The position numbers were made by a program, and so were the translations under genes. Source: Catenaria anguillulae PL171 (Eukaryota > Blastocladiomycota > Blastocladiomycetes > Blastocladiales > Catenariaceae). From it: a stretch of 48,456 bases of DNA. Under the pieces are notes generated by a model. That model ran no database searches and was not told the DNA's origin. It saw nothing but the letters and a program-made list of their open reading frames with translations. This document shows positions 1-11,169 of the stretch, piece after piece (positions within the stretch are counted from its first letter, which is position 1; every line of letters starts with the position of its first letter). The stretch covers positions 1 through 48,456 of the forward strand of contig MCFL01000186.1 in NCBI GenBank assembly GCA_002102555.1. Reading direction: 5' to 3'.

Positions 1-531
1 AGTTGGCACACAGTCGTAGTCGTGGGCAATGTGAGATGGCCGCCCGGGCGGCGACCGACGCCGACGCCGACGCCAATGCAGATGCAGATGCAGATGCAGA
101 TACAGATGCAGATACCGCGAGGAGATACATGCTCAAGGTTGAATGTTACATTGGTATTGGTATGGTAAAGCATTCAATGAAATGATGATGTTGATGATGT
201 ATTATATATAATGTAACGCCGGAGGAAAAAGATGAATCTGTCTCTGATCTGTATCTGTTTGATGCACAACTGGCTGTCTCGCGTCAGTCGGGTGTCTCGC
301 GCCTCACGATCTGGACTTTCGGCGACGATTGCGCCGTATGAAACAAGTATTTGGTGCATCATGACATAGGATATGATGCCATGAACGCAGATCAGTGCCA
401 GCCAACCTTCAGCTCAAGCATTCCACTGCAAAGCCGTAACCAATCACCGCCCGCCCGTCCGCATCCCTTTTTTTGACACCCACATTCCAACATTCGCGTT
501 AACTCCTAAGTTCCATGCCGCAACCGTTGGC
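1..531. other. Left-edge stretch without a convincing gene
   Basis: No reading frame here has recognisable protein similarity. The first 200 bases contain a short hexanucleotide repeat, listed separately. The rest is mixed-composition DNA leading to the ankyrin-like relic that begins at about 532. An exon of a gene lying to the left cannot be excluded, because the window cuts in at base 1. Confidence 0.5.
57..114 (+). repeat. Hexanucleotide repeat GACGCC / GATGCA
   Basis: About ten imperfect 6-bp units, GACGCC changing into GATGCA. Read in frame on the plus strand they give an Asp-Ala dipeptide repeat inside a 60-residue open frame starting near base 3. The repeat is visible directly; whether it is translated is unknown. 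Confidence 0.8.
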
Positions 532-1529
532 ATGATTCACCAAGTCACACCGCGGCGTACCCGCTCCCTCCAAGAGCACGTGCTCATCACTGCCATTCTT
601 CTTCAACTTGCGGACCATGGCAACGACGTCGATGAGATCCCGACACTGCTGGCGAAAGCGTGTGCCGTGGTCCCGCTCCGGCGCGACGGTGTGCTCGCCC
701 ACTGGGTCAAGCGCTCCATCAAGGACGCTTTGTGGATCACCCTCGACTCTCTTTCAGCTGCCGGAGTCCCACCGCTGGCGCTCAAGATCGCTGCCACGGC
801 ACTCCCGCGTAAAGTCACGCAAGCAGCGATTGATGTCGCCTCGGCTAATGAGCATGTCGAGACACTCAACAGCCATTCTTGGTCCCGTCCTTCTCTCCCG
901 CCGCCATCGAGCTCACCCCGGCCAACCGTCACATCCCTTGCCTCGAGTTTTGGGAGGCACGCGCAGCAGAAGGCGTCGAAGTGTACGCCACGGTTGACGC
1001 TATCGCCGCGTCATTTTCCGCAAACCGTGTTGACATTGGGAAATGGTGGTTTTCCGACGACCGCCACCACCAGGTCAACAGCATTACATTATGTTAAGGC
1101 AACAAGCATGCAATTTCAAAGTTGTCTCGCGCGGCGGTGGCATCTGGCAACGATCAATTGCTCGACTTGCTCAAAGAGCACAATCTTCTTGCCCAGCCAA
1201 CTACATTGACACTGTACGCGGCGGCAGTGGGCGACACGGGACTGCTCGAGCGTCTCTTTCTCGCTCACCCGGACCTCACCTCGTTTGGTTCACCCGAGGA
1301 TGAGGACAGCGACCAGGAGGACGACGAGGGCGCCAATGCCGAGGAAAGCGATCCGAGCCAAGGCTTCGAATCCCAAGGAAACCGCTGGGACGCGCCATGG
1401 GTTATCCTCGCGCAAAAAAAGTTCAAAGTCTTCTCCAATTCGCATGCTCGATTGGCCCGCCAGGCATGTCGGCATGGCCAAGTCGCCGTACTCGATTCGC
1501 GAGTCAGCCAAGGCTCGGTCCGATTGTGA
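532..1529 (+). pseudogene. Decayed ankyrin-like repeat gene, copy A
   Basis: Three consecutive protein-like pieces lie in different frames: one begins MIHQVTPRRTRSLQEHV (532 to about 870), one begins MVPSFSPAAIEL (879-1097), one begins MSRAAVASGNDQLLDLL (1122-1529). The helical pieces with small-residue turns (AAAVGDTGLLERLFLAHPDL) look like the ankyrin-type repeats seen in the larger gene at 29.7 kb. The middle piece matches the minus-strand copy B at 5.9-6.9 kb almost residue for residue, which shows which frame is correct at each point and proves frameshifts here. The third piece ends in an Asp/Glu-rich stretch. Function of the family is unknown; such repeats normally bind proteins. I judge it non-functional because of at least two frame breaks and a truncated C-terminus. 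Confidence 0.7.
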
Positions 1530-1660
1530 ACCAAGGAGTGCATGTCGATCCGTGGACAGGCCGCCGATCAAGCAGCTGGATCACGGGGTCAGCATTCACA
1601 ACCACCGCATTTGACCCCCCCCACCTCATTTTTGGTCCTTCTACCTGTTTCCGTCCCGTC

Positions 1661-4600
1661 TTAGACCAAGTACTCACCCTTGAGCACTCCTTGGCCGCAG
1701 ACACCCACGACCGTGGATGCTTGCACCTTGTACCCGTTACCGTCAAACATGCGCGGCAGCTCAACCGTCTCGCCCCCGAGGCGCTGCAGCATGGTGACCA
1801 CGGGCGAGACTTGAATGGCCTGTGGATGGTCGCAAGCAAAATCCACCGCGCTGACCGTGTGCACTTGCTCTTTGTGCACTTGCTCAATGACGCCGGTTGT
1901 GTGCTCGGACGCAATCATGGCGCTGCTCTGGTACTCGACATGAGTCTTGAGGCGGAACACGAGCGTGGTGCCCACAACAATCGGAGCCGGGGTCTGCTCG
2001 TTGAACTGAATGTACTCCCTGGACTTGAGCACGGCCAGGTCTTGTGGGCGGCGCAGGGTGAGTTTCACCGGCTCCTCCTCAATGTTGTTAAAGGGACGGT
2101 GGTAATCGTCGAATGCGCCGCGCACAAATAACGACGACGTGACTTCGACGAGCGCCTCGGTCTTGGACTCAAGCACACGGGACAAGACGCCCTTGACGGT
2201 GATCTTTTTGCCCGTGGGCGTGTTGGTCATGGATACGACCTCGGCATCGGTCTGGATCTGGTCGCCGGCGTACACGAGCGAGCCGCGCACGAGCACCTTG
2301 AAAAAGTTGTTGAGGTGCACGAGCTTGAGCAAATCACCGTCAACGAGACCAGAGAAGAGGGGCTGCACAACGGCCTTCCACCCAGCGGCACAGGCAGGCA
2401 GTCTTGACCCTTGTCAACGAATTGCTCGGCATCTGTCAATCAGTCAATGTCAAAGAACAAGGTGAGTCAGAAACTGATGAAACTGGCTCCGCAGTCGTGG
2501 AAATTAGTCGGTCATACCATTGCCGACAACCTTGCAAAAGCGGACAATCGCATCACGCGAAACAGTGTGTGGCGCAGAGTACGACCGGACTTCGGTATCA
2601 ACGACATCGGGCGACCAGAGGGCGGCATAAAAGTCCTTGATGCGCCTGTTGCAGCCTTCAAGCTTTTCACGAATCAACGCAAACGGCGTGCTCGGCGAAT
2701 GCACAAACGACAGCTCAAAATCGGCACGCTGCTCGTCAAACACGTGCGTCAGGGTCACAACAATCTCGGACTTGTTTACGAGACGAATCGACATGGCCAT
2801 GCCGCGGGGCTCGTTGAGTTGCACACTGAGCTCGCTCGGCGAGACAATGGTGATAATGTGAGTGCGCGGCAAGAGCAGTCGCGGCAAGTAATTGTCCTAG
2901 AGCATGCGGCCTTGCACAATGTGCGGCGACAAGATAAGGGCACGCAACCAAGCAGGAGCATGTGCGCACACGGTGGCCATCCACGACTCGTGCGACGGCA
3001 ACTTGTCGGCGGTCGAAGCGAGCTCAAACACGCGCTTGGGACCCGAAATGGACACGACCAAGTTCTTGGTCGACGGGCGGGACGGCAGCATGAAGTTGGT
3101 CAAGTACTCGCGCTTGGGGACCGTGGACTCATCGCAGGTATAGTACGGCTTGATGATGGTGGCCGTCGCAGACCGTGTGGAGAATCTCCTCATGTTCAAG
3201 CGGTCGATCATGTAGGCCTTCTTCTCGCGCAACGCGGCAATGCGCTTGTTCTTTGGCAACGTGAACATGGTATCGTCGAGTCCCTTCCACAACATCATAC
3301 CACGCGTAGCCACCTTATGGATGGGTTCACCCAACTCGGACCGCACAGTAATGACACCGCCCATCGGTTTGGTGTACGACTGCTCCCAGTTGGCCTCGTC
3401 GTCCACACCGGGGCACGCAACAATCAAATCCTTGACCACGTCCAAAGTCTTTGCTTCCTTGGCCACCATCATGCGCGACCCAAAAAACACAGCGTCAAAC
3501 GGCATACGCGGGCGGTTGAAGGCAAGCAACGAGTCGCCCGTCATGTACGGCAACGTGTCGTCGACACCGCCAAATCCAGACCCGGCGACCAACAGGAGGT
3601 TGCGGCACCGACGAATGGCGGCATAGTGCTCGAGAATGGGCACATGTATGTCCTCAAACGAGTGATGCCCACCAGCGCGCCTGCCGGTTCACTGCAAAAT
3701 GATGGGAATCGACGGGGTGGCGCTCGGCAAATGCGCACGACTTGCGAGATGGTATCTGCGGATCCGGGCTTGAAGGCAATGTGCTTGATGCCACACGACG
3801 CGAGCGTGGTCGCCAGCTACATCGGGCGACGGCACACCGGCAGCAACACACACGCCCTCGACAGGGTTCCCCTTCACGACGCAGGGCCTGCACAAGCTGG
3901 TACTGGAATCTTCACTGGCGCACATTCAAAAACATCATGTTGAGCGTGATGGCGTTGCCCGGCTCGACGCGCGACATGACATACTTGACCTTGTTGCGCA
4001 GCATGGCCTCGGAGAAATGCAGACCACCGGCCGCCGACTCAAATTGGTAGCCGGCGTTGAGCACAGAGGCAACAAAGTCGCCAGACACGGTCGTGGGCGT
4101 CATGCCCACCACCATCACGGGCGGCTTGCCAATCAACCGTTAAACTTGGTGTCCAAATACAGTTGGTCGCCAATGCGCCTCAGGCGAGGGCGGTGCTCGA
4201 CCTACCAGAAGACACCAAACACGAGAGCGTCCTTGCTGGCATTGAGAAGCGCAGAGTGAACTTGCCGTGGCCACGGCACGTCATGGAGCTCGGGAACTGC
4301 AATAAATTCGGCGCCTGAACCTTTCTTGTTGAGCAAAATGAGCGAGCCGACGCCGTTGGCACCGCCGGGGCCAAAGTCGAAAAAGTGTGTAGCTGCGGCC
4401 GAGCCAGAGGTGGCGAGCTCCCAGTCAACGGGGCGCGCACAAATCTCGGATGCGAAAAAGAGCGGAAGCGAGTCGATCGAGGTCATGGAGCGGACATCTT
4501 GGCCTGCAATTCCATGTTATCCGTGGTTAGCTTGGGTTTTTCACTAATCGGCTGTTGCAAAAGAACATACGGTACGTACCTCGGACAAATAAAGCGCCAC

Positions 4601-4768
4601 CTTCAACTGCTCCTTGCTCATTCGCACGCCCAAAATCTCCTCATCGGCCGACTCGATAATGTCTCTGATCCGGCGCAAGCAAGCAGGATGGGTCCAGCAC
4701 CGACCAGGACAGCTATTCAGTCGCAGTGTTCCGAGGCAAGAACAAACAGGAGCAAGCGGGTAAGGCAC
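1661..4768 (-). pseudogene. FAS1: Truncated fatty-acid synthase beta-subunit (FAS1) relic
   Basis: Reading down the minus strand, the fungal FAS1 order is kept. The end of the acetyl-transferase region (4768-4580) and its linker with DFGPGGANGVGSL (4500-4200) come first. The enoyl-reductase region follows, with PPVMVVGMTPTTVSGDF, then VAGSGFGG and GGVITVRSELGEPIHKVATRG (4136-2900). The next segment has REKLEGCNRRIKDFY (2887-2504), and last is the hot-dog/dehydratase region starting PLFSGLVDGDLLKLVHL (2368-1661). Full-length FAS1 has about 2000 residues; the N-terminal part and the whole malonyl/palmitoyl transferase end are missing. About 130-150 residues are deleted near 3170-3200, and several frameshifts break the enoyl-reductase part (for example 3540-3925). 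A GT-AG intron of 76 nt (4579-4504) is retained, so this is a DNA-level duplicate and not a retrocopy. A functional FAS1 must lie elsewhere. Confidence 0.88.
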
Positions 4769-5876
4769 CTGGATCCGTGTGCCGCAGTGGTTGGCAGTTT
4801 GTCCTAATTGTCACGATTGTACCCGGGATGGTATCATGGAACGTACCATAGTAGGAACAAGCCCAGGCACACTTTGCCCGCCCGACTCGACAATTGCCTG
4901 ATCCAATAAAGCCGCTCGCAGCAACCAAGTCCATTCTCCCCGACCCGTCCCTCACCCATGAATCATCTCGTACGACGCACAACTTCAAGATGTGGCTCGA
5001 CAAATGAAGCAACCATGTCGCCCATCGCCCTACTATTCAAACCGTGTAATCCGTGATTGTGCGCACACACACAACAGAGCACTTGTGTGCATCCACGGAG
5101 CCGACGACCAGTCATCCACAGCACCTCAAATGCGGATGGTTTAACAGCGAAAAGAGGACCAGGGATCGGGCGACACTCAACCGCCGTGTTTTTACGGGCA
5201 TGTTGGGTGCCTTGGACGCATTTGCTCACGGTGTGGCCGGGCACGTTTGCGTGCGAAACGCCATGTGCGGCCAAGTGATGGTGTGCCGAGGGGATGGGGG
5301 CGTGAGTTGGGTCGGCGGAACGGGAGCAAGGAGAGGGAGCCTCGCAGAGAGTTGACGGCCCTGAACCTTGGGATGGTTGAGCGGCAGGTTGGGAGTATCA
5401 AAGACGGCCGGCCGCACCTGAGGCGTTGTGGGCATGGCCGCCGAGCTGGGAGTGGCAGGGAGAGAGGCGGGTGCACTCTTGATGATACGGGGCATGGGCC
5501 ATGTACTGTGCAGAGTGTGACTTTTTCATTGTTTATTCTGTTGTGGTGCTTTAATTTTAATATTAATACAAGGTCCATGATCTTTATGATCAACTGCCAG
5601 ACGGGTTGGTGACCGCGTCCAAGGCCACCGCCGAGCGTGGCTATCGAAAGAAATCGTCCGAGAGCAAAATTGACTAGCGCAAGATGTGCGGCAGCGTAGA
5701 AAACCATTGAGCCGTGCTCCATGCTATTCCTTATTTTATACTGATTTGAGTGACTTTTTATAGTAGTAAGTGGTGAGTTGAGTGGAAAAAATCAAAGTCC
5801 CCGAGTGTTCGCGCGATTGGAATCGGATCGCCAGAGCCCAGAGGTCGGTTACATTTCACGTCATTGTGATCATTTT
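4769..5876. other. 1.1 kb without a recognised gene
   Basis: No frame shows similarity I can name. The best candidate is a minus-strand open frame at 5495-5226 beginning MPRIIKSAPASLPATP, rich in Pro, Ala and Thr, preceded by AT-rich DNA (5510-5580). It could be a leftover exon. The FAS1 similarity does not extend upstream into this stretch as far as I can see. Confidence 0.5.
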
Positions 5877-6860
5877 TCATATATTTACATATGAATAATG
5901 TGCTGTTTCGATATCGTCGACGGCTTTGAACGCACGATGCTGGGTCTCCATGGAGTTGTTTGTGCGAATGACGCCAGCGCGCAAGTCAAATACACGCCAA
6001 TGGAACCAGCGAGAGTGCGAGTTATCGATATCACCTGCCTCGTCACCATTTTCCTCATCCAGCATCGGGTCGAAAAACATGATCGGGTACCCACTCGTCC
6101 ATTGGCGAACGAAATACAAATAAAACTCCTCGGCCTTGGCTCAATCATCCCCAGAAAATGTGTCGCCAGTTGAAAACTCTTCGAACAAACCACGCAAACG
6201 CAAGCGCAGGCCAAACTCCTCCTCATCCCGCGTCCAGTGCATGGCGCGAATGTGGTCCAACACGATCTCCTGCTGCTCGTGTGACATGTTCTTGGTGTGC
6301 GAAAACGACGCTTGCCAAGAACGGGTGCGCTTCATAAAGCCTGTCGAGAAGAGGTGTGTTGCCTGCGCCCACCGCGTGGCACACGAGCGTCTTAGGCGGT
6401 GGAAGACGGTTTTTCGACAGAAGATAATCGAAAATGGCTGCATTGTGCACAGCAACAGAAGCGCGAGAGAGCCGTGCAAGGATCGGCTTTGGGATTGATT
6501 CCGCGTCTTGGCCGTTGCAAAGTAGATGACCAGACAGGTGGGTCCGCTGGCCCGAAAACCACCACCTGACGGCAACGAGCCGCCCGGCCCGAATAGCCGC
6601 CACGATCGCGTCGACTGTGCCGTGCACTTGTACGCCGTCTGCAACGCGCCCCTCCCAAAACTCGAGGCAAGGGATGTGGCCGTTGGCCGAGGTGAGCTCG
6701 ATGGCGGCGGGAGAGAAGGACGGGACCAAGAATGGCTGTTGAGTGTCTCGACATGCCCATTAGCCGAGGCGACGCTTGCGTGAATTTACGCGGGTGTGCC
6801 GTGGCAGCGATCTTGAGCGCCAGCGGTGGGACTCCGGCAGCTGAAATAGAGTCGAGTTTG
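5877..6860 (-). pseudogene. Decayed ankyrin-like repeat gene, copy B (inverted relative to copy A)
   Basis: The minus strand holds the same MVPSFSPAAIEL segment as copy A (6729 downward) and continues through a CHAVGAGNTPLLDRLYEAHP repeat. After a frame change it runs on to an acidic C-terminal piece with YPIMFFDPMLDEENGDEAG and a stop at 5877. The bases at about 6856-6640 are nearly identical, as reverse complement, to about 742-960, apart from an 11-bp deletion; similarity then falls to roughly three quarters down to about 6520. Copy B keeps a C-terminus that copy A has lost. At least three frame changes make it a pseudogene. Function of the family is not known. Confidence 0.68.
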
Positions 6861-6999
6861 AACGGTGCAAACTAGAGGCGTTGCCCAATGAGCCATTACG
6901 GGCAGTCCGGCCGTGATGTCCTGGATGTGGACCCACAGCGCCCCAACAAAAAAAAGCGGCTGGATAAATGTGACGCGAAGGTCGCGCGAGCGTCATGAG

Positions 7000-7512
7000 T
7001 TGCGGGACTCGCTCACCAATCGTCGGATCAAGAGGGGACTTGATGAGCATGACGAGGATGGCCGTGCTAAGCGTGGATGACACCTGGGGGAGTCAGACGT
7101 GGTGATTGATTGATATCTTTTCGCAAAGGGGCGACAGCTCAGATGCCTGCTGTCGAAAACAAAGCCCCCAACCTTTCGTGAAGCACTTGAGAGAGAGGCT
7201 TGCAGTGAGCCGAAATGAAGTTCCGCGTGTGCCACAAAAACATGATCCAGTACGCCGCCAACACGAGTTCGATGGTGGCGGTCGTTCGAAAAATGCGGCA
7301 CCAGGAATAGTTGGTCTTAATGTGCGCATTGGCACATGCGAGATCAATGGAGTCGGACGGCTCGTACGAACGCGGAAGATGAGTTGCCGCAGGTTTGAGC
7401 GTGAGTGGAGGGACCCCGGCCGCCGATATTTGCATAGAGTCGAGGGTGATCCACGAAGATTGGCGGTGTGGGCGAGGATTCCACACTGCGACGGACAGGG
7501 ACCACGGTGCAA
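7000..7512 (-). pseudogene. Decayed ankyrin-like repeat gene, copy C
   Basis: The minus strand encodes SSWITLDSMQISAAGVPPL followed by LACANAHIKTNYSW, which parallels WITLDSLSAAGVPPLALK and VASANEHVETLNSHSW of copy A. This is a third, more diverged member in the same orientation as copy B and just upstream of it. It runs in one frame for about 115 residues and then stops; no start codon in a good context or continuing frame is seen. It is best read as a fragment left by tandem duplication. Confidence 0.55.
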
Positions 7513-8249
7513 AAAGCGTCCAAGAGTCCGATCCTCGATCCGGCTTTGTTGGTATTGGTCGGAAAGAAGGACATGTCCTGAAAGGAAAGGGCTCAGGACG
7601 AAAAGGTGCGCATTTGAGAGTTAGAATCGACAGCCGACAGACGAGCTTGGATATTTACATATGTGCAAACCGAACGGCCTCTTTCCTCGAATGCAGAAAG
7701 CCGTGCCGTCCACTTGGAGCCCAGGCTGGAGTGCAGGCTGCATTGCACATGTACTTATTTGGCTGCTGGTCTGCATTGCATTTGCATTGCTGGTCTGCTG
7801 GTCTGCTGCAAGTGTCGATCGGCGGTCCATGTTCCTTTGAAAATGGGAACCATCCAAACCATCGGGTCAAAATATGGACATTCAACTATTGAATGTCGTG
7901 CCGAGCACAACATTTATGCCTCGAACATTCGATAACCCGATGCACTGTTGCCAACCTTGACTCTACCACTCATTACGCGCTCATTTCATCCTCAATGTCC
8001 AAATTCCTGTCCAGGTTCACCGCAAAGGCCTCCATCCAACGCGACCTCCTTCTCCCCTTCCAACCGCTCTGCACATGATGCGTCACCGTTAACTGTGTCC
8101 CCCGACACTTGGTGTCGTGAGTCATGACTCGACACGCCGCGCAGCTGCCATGATAGTCGCTCAATGGCCTTGAGATGCAGGCTGAACGGTCACGTACTCA
8201 AGTACCGCCGCGAAAAAAAAAAAAAAGTCTCCAGTGGATGAAAATATGA
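7513..8249. other. Gene-free stretch with simple repeats
   Basis: No coding similarity was seen. At 7725-7815 there are overlapping short repeats built from TGCATTGCA and CTGGTCTGCTG. At 8213-8226 there is an uninterrupted run of 14 A, directly before the CCDC174 relic. The A-run is on the wrong side of the relic to be a retrocopy tail. Confidence 0.55.
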
Positions 8250-9060
8250 TTCGCTCGTCGAATCTACCGACGTTGAAAAACTCGAATCGGAGCGTGCTCT
8301 TGCGGATCTGCCAGAAGCATTGATGCCGTATATTTACAACTTGATTGTGTCCGAGGAGGCCGATCTCAACGAGGAAAGGAAACGGCAGCAAGGATTACAG
8401 GCGATGACAGAGGATCGAGCAAGTCAAGTCATTGCGACCCGCTCACTCTCACGCTCGCCAACGGAGCGGCATCGCAGGCAGCATGACAACTGGGATCGAT
8501 ACCGTCGGCGCTCAAACTCAAGTAGCCGCGACGGTCACCTTCATGGTTGCCGTCGTCATTTGAGCAGATCACTCAGGGACGGCGGAATCTTTTCTGGGAG
8601 CAATGCCCACGACATCCGCGAACTACACTCACCGACTCTGCCTTTTCGGACTTGAAGAGCATTGTTGAAATCGAAGCGAGTTTGGCCTGCGCTCGCTCAC
8701 ACATCAGTACGACCTCACCCATGCATGCCCCAAATCATGCTTGGATTCGGATTCGGCTGCCAACGACAACATCCCACGCGATTTTGCATTTGTCAATTGC
8801 TCGAGCTGCTCCATTCCGAGCCGATCCATGACAATACTTGGTGCCTCGTTTCATCTCGCACAAGATGACGAGGAGCATCATGTGCAAAGTGGTACATTTG
8901 CAAGTGTTGGACTTGAAGCGTGCAAGGCAAAGGCAGGCGAGTTGGCGTGAATTCGTTGGGCGTGGTCAAGCCTGTGGCTGCAAGATTGCACGACGAGCCA
9001 GAGTGAGATCCAGCATTGCAAAACCGCGATTCGAATGGGTTGAGTGGCGATAGAACGGCA
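8250..9060 (+). pseudogene. Decayed duplicate of the CCDC174-like gene
   Basis: This is a degraded copy of the gene at 11855-13321, in the same orientation and about 3.6 kb upstream. Matching landmarks occur in the same order: GATTCGCTCGTCGAATC (gene: GACTCGCTCGTTGAATC), a nearly identical run encoding LSRSPTERHRR, then IFSG, a shortened SDSDSD region, FHLAQDDEE (gene: FYQLAQDTDE) and ARQRQASW (gene: arginine/lysine-rich helix). The Arg/Ser block is shorter than in the gene, several frame changes and stop codons are present, and the first about 120 codons are absent. It does not start or end at introns or with a poly-A tail, so unequal crossing-over or segmental duplication is more likely than retroposition. 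Confidence 0.8.
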
Positions 9061-9637
9061 GGGACATGCAGTAAGAGGGGGTCCGATTCGGCGGGTCGGG
9101 GTGCGGCGGTGGAAAAATACTGCTGTTGGGTGACGACGCAAGGCTGTTTTATGATGGTATGATGTGTGATATGTGTGCCGCCACTCGGCGCATGTTTTCA
9201 CTCGCAATCCAAAGTGATATGCGATCTGCCCAGTCGGTGCAATGTGCGATGGCAGTGCAATGTAAGCGGAAATGAGTTCCTTCCCATGACCTCAAATCCG
9301 ACGTGCCCGTCCAACTTGCCGAACAAACACACACTTGCGTTTGCCAACTTTGCTGCTGCCACTGCCAGGTGCTCAAGGCTGCGGTCCAGTCGTTATGTCA
9401 ACACGTCAACACGATTAACGTTATAAATATTGGCCTCTTGCCCCTATTCAGGTTTCACGGGGCATCAAGTTCACTTTCTGAGACTCAAAGCAAGTTCCAC
9501 CTTCAGTCTTTCTTGCTTCTGTCACTGGCTCTTGACAGACGTGTAGGTGCGTGTTGCTCTGATTCGCATTGCGCTCCATTCCGCCATTATCGTAACCCCC
9601 TTTCCTCGACACTCAGAGTTTGTCAACCGCCGCTACC
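9061..9637. other. Upstream region of the 9.6 kb gene
   Basis: No gene recognised. It contains a TATA-like box (listed separately) and a possible 5'-UTR intron at about 9543-9617, with a GTAGGTGCG donor, a CGTAACC branch-like site and a CACTCAG acceptor just before the ATG at 9638. The intron is an inference from motifs only. Confidence 0.4.
9420..9430 (+). promoter_or_regulatory. TATA-like box
   Basis: GTTATAAATAT lies about 210 bases before the ATG at 9638. If transcription starts about 30 bases downstream, the leader would include the possible intron at 9543-9617. Placement by motif only. Confidence 0.4.
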
Positions 9638-10329
9638 ATGGACTCTGCTCTCATCCCAACCGGGCACGCCAGGTCTTTCTTCTCACTGCCCTGCTGGCCT
9701 TGCCCGAGGTTGTCTCGCGCACGAACAATCACAAGCAAACTCTCCACTTCCTGGCGCTTTCGTTCCACTCCCTTTTCGAGCTCATTCGACAGCGCCGCCA
9801 AGTCGTCTACGGAACCGTGGAGCTCGCTGCTGTTGACCGCATTGCTCTGGCCATCCCAACAACCAACATTCAAGGCACGGATCACTTGTACATTGAGCGC
9901 AATCGAATGCTGGATCCTTCCCTCGTCGTGCCAGCAAGTCAGGTTCCGCCAAACCGCCCGAATCAAGACAGTTACGAGTATGGCGCGCGTATTCAAATGC
10001 TCAACGAGTACTTGCGGACCGTGATCGAAAACCACAACACGAACCCAACCACTGGCCGTCCTTACTGCCCCATGCCAGAGCGTGCCCTTGGATGGCTCGA
10101 CGAGTCACGCCAGCTTCTCGATGCCGTGGTTGACATGCGGTGGGAGTACATGGTCTCGAACAACTTGACGGAAGACCGGACTCACATTCGCATGCGCGGC
10201 ATCTTTGCTACCTTGAGGGACACGGTTCGTGACCTCCACGCGTTCGTCAACTCTATCGTGTTTGGATTGCCGCCGCCACGGGCAAACGCACCGCACAGCG
10301 GTCCGGCCCATGAGCACGACGAGCTCTAG
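9638..10329 (+). CDS. Unrecognised protein of about 230 residues, frame break near the start
   Basis: The ATG at 9638 has a near-perfect context (CCGCTACCATGG) and would give MDSALIPTGHAR, but the convincing reading frame is one register off. That frame runs from about 9675 to the stop at 10329 and contains LLTALLALPEVVSRTNNHKQ, then SFHSLFELIRQRRQVVYG, RALGWLDESRQLLDAVVDM and VRDLHAFVNSIVFGL. The pattern is amphipathic helices with a Pro-rich end (PPPRANAPHSG) and an acidic tail. I do not recognise the family and see no membrane segment or known catalytic motif. A single missing base within the first 40 codons would join start and body, so a consensus error is likely. Spliced alternatives with an upstream start are possible. 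Confidence 0.5.
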
Positions 10330-11123
10330 TTGTAGGTCATTCCGCCTTGCCTGTTCCACCTTATGCCGGACGTGAGACGAAGGTGTGTTTGGTGATTTGT
10401 CATTCCGTTCCCATTGAAGTTGAGGGATTTGTGTGGTTGCTCATGCATTGTGTTCAGTACCTACTCATACCCCTGTTCATCCGCGCATGCACTGATCCAT
10501 GTGCAGGTGCGGGAGTTTCTTGTCATGCTCGTATCATGGAATTGAATCATGCCAGTCTCCCACCTTTGGCGACACAAAGTCCACTACCACTCCACAAGTC
10601 ATGGTTTGTGATTTGAGAAATTTGAGAAAGGAGTTGGGCTTTCAGTTTGACTGTCACAAATTAGGTTGGTAAATATGAAGCGCGCATTTGGGAACGAGAG
10701 ATCTCATGGAGAAATGAAGAGCAAGCGATGAGGTGGTGCAGCAGCATTGGATTAATGAGTCAGTTTGTGTACACCTCTGAATCGCGTTGCAGCACGTTGC
10801 AAGGGCAATAGTTCCCAAGGTATCGCAACACCTGCATAAGGTGCCCGAAGTTGGGACTTTTTGCCTGGCCGCTCGTGAATAAATCCGTAAGCTGGCCGCC
10901 CAGACAGCCTCCTCCGGGACGACTGACCTTGGCCTAACCAAACTGGCAGCGCATCCAGCTTACCTGTCAAACATCATCATTCTCTCCGAAGCAATGTACA
11001 TATTCTTCCTGACTTCACCCACATGAGCTGTCGTTCCCAGTCCTGTACATTCATCCGTGCCACTGTCATCATGTCTCGATCGACGCGTGTGAGACAGAGT
11101 CTCTCACTTTTTCATGCTCACCT
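10330..11123. other. Intergenic, nothing recognised
   Basis: About 0.8 kb between two plus-strand genes. Short open frames on both strands look random, and no RNA gene or repeat is apparent. Confidence 0.5.
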
Positions 11124-11132
11124 GATATAAAG
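11124..11132 (+). promoter_or_regulatory. TATA-like box of the small gene at 11170
   Basis: GATATAAAG stands 46 bases before the ATG at 11170, a normal distance for a TATA-driven gene with a short leader. Motif-based; it supports the small downstream frame being expressed. Confidence 0.45.
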
Positions 11133-11169
11133 ACTGTACATATCAAGTAGAACACCTACTCGCGTCGTC

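Noticed and set aside
2411..3943. A 510-codon plus-strand open frame
   Set aside because: It lies exactly antisense to the FAS1 enoyl-reductase relic, has no family features of its own, and its length follows from the GC-rich codon pattern of the other strand.
8213..8226. Fourteen A before the CCDC174 relic as a sign of retroposition
   Set aside because: In a retrocopy the A-tail follows the 3' end; here it precedes the 5' end of a plus-strand copy, and no target-site duplication is visible.
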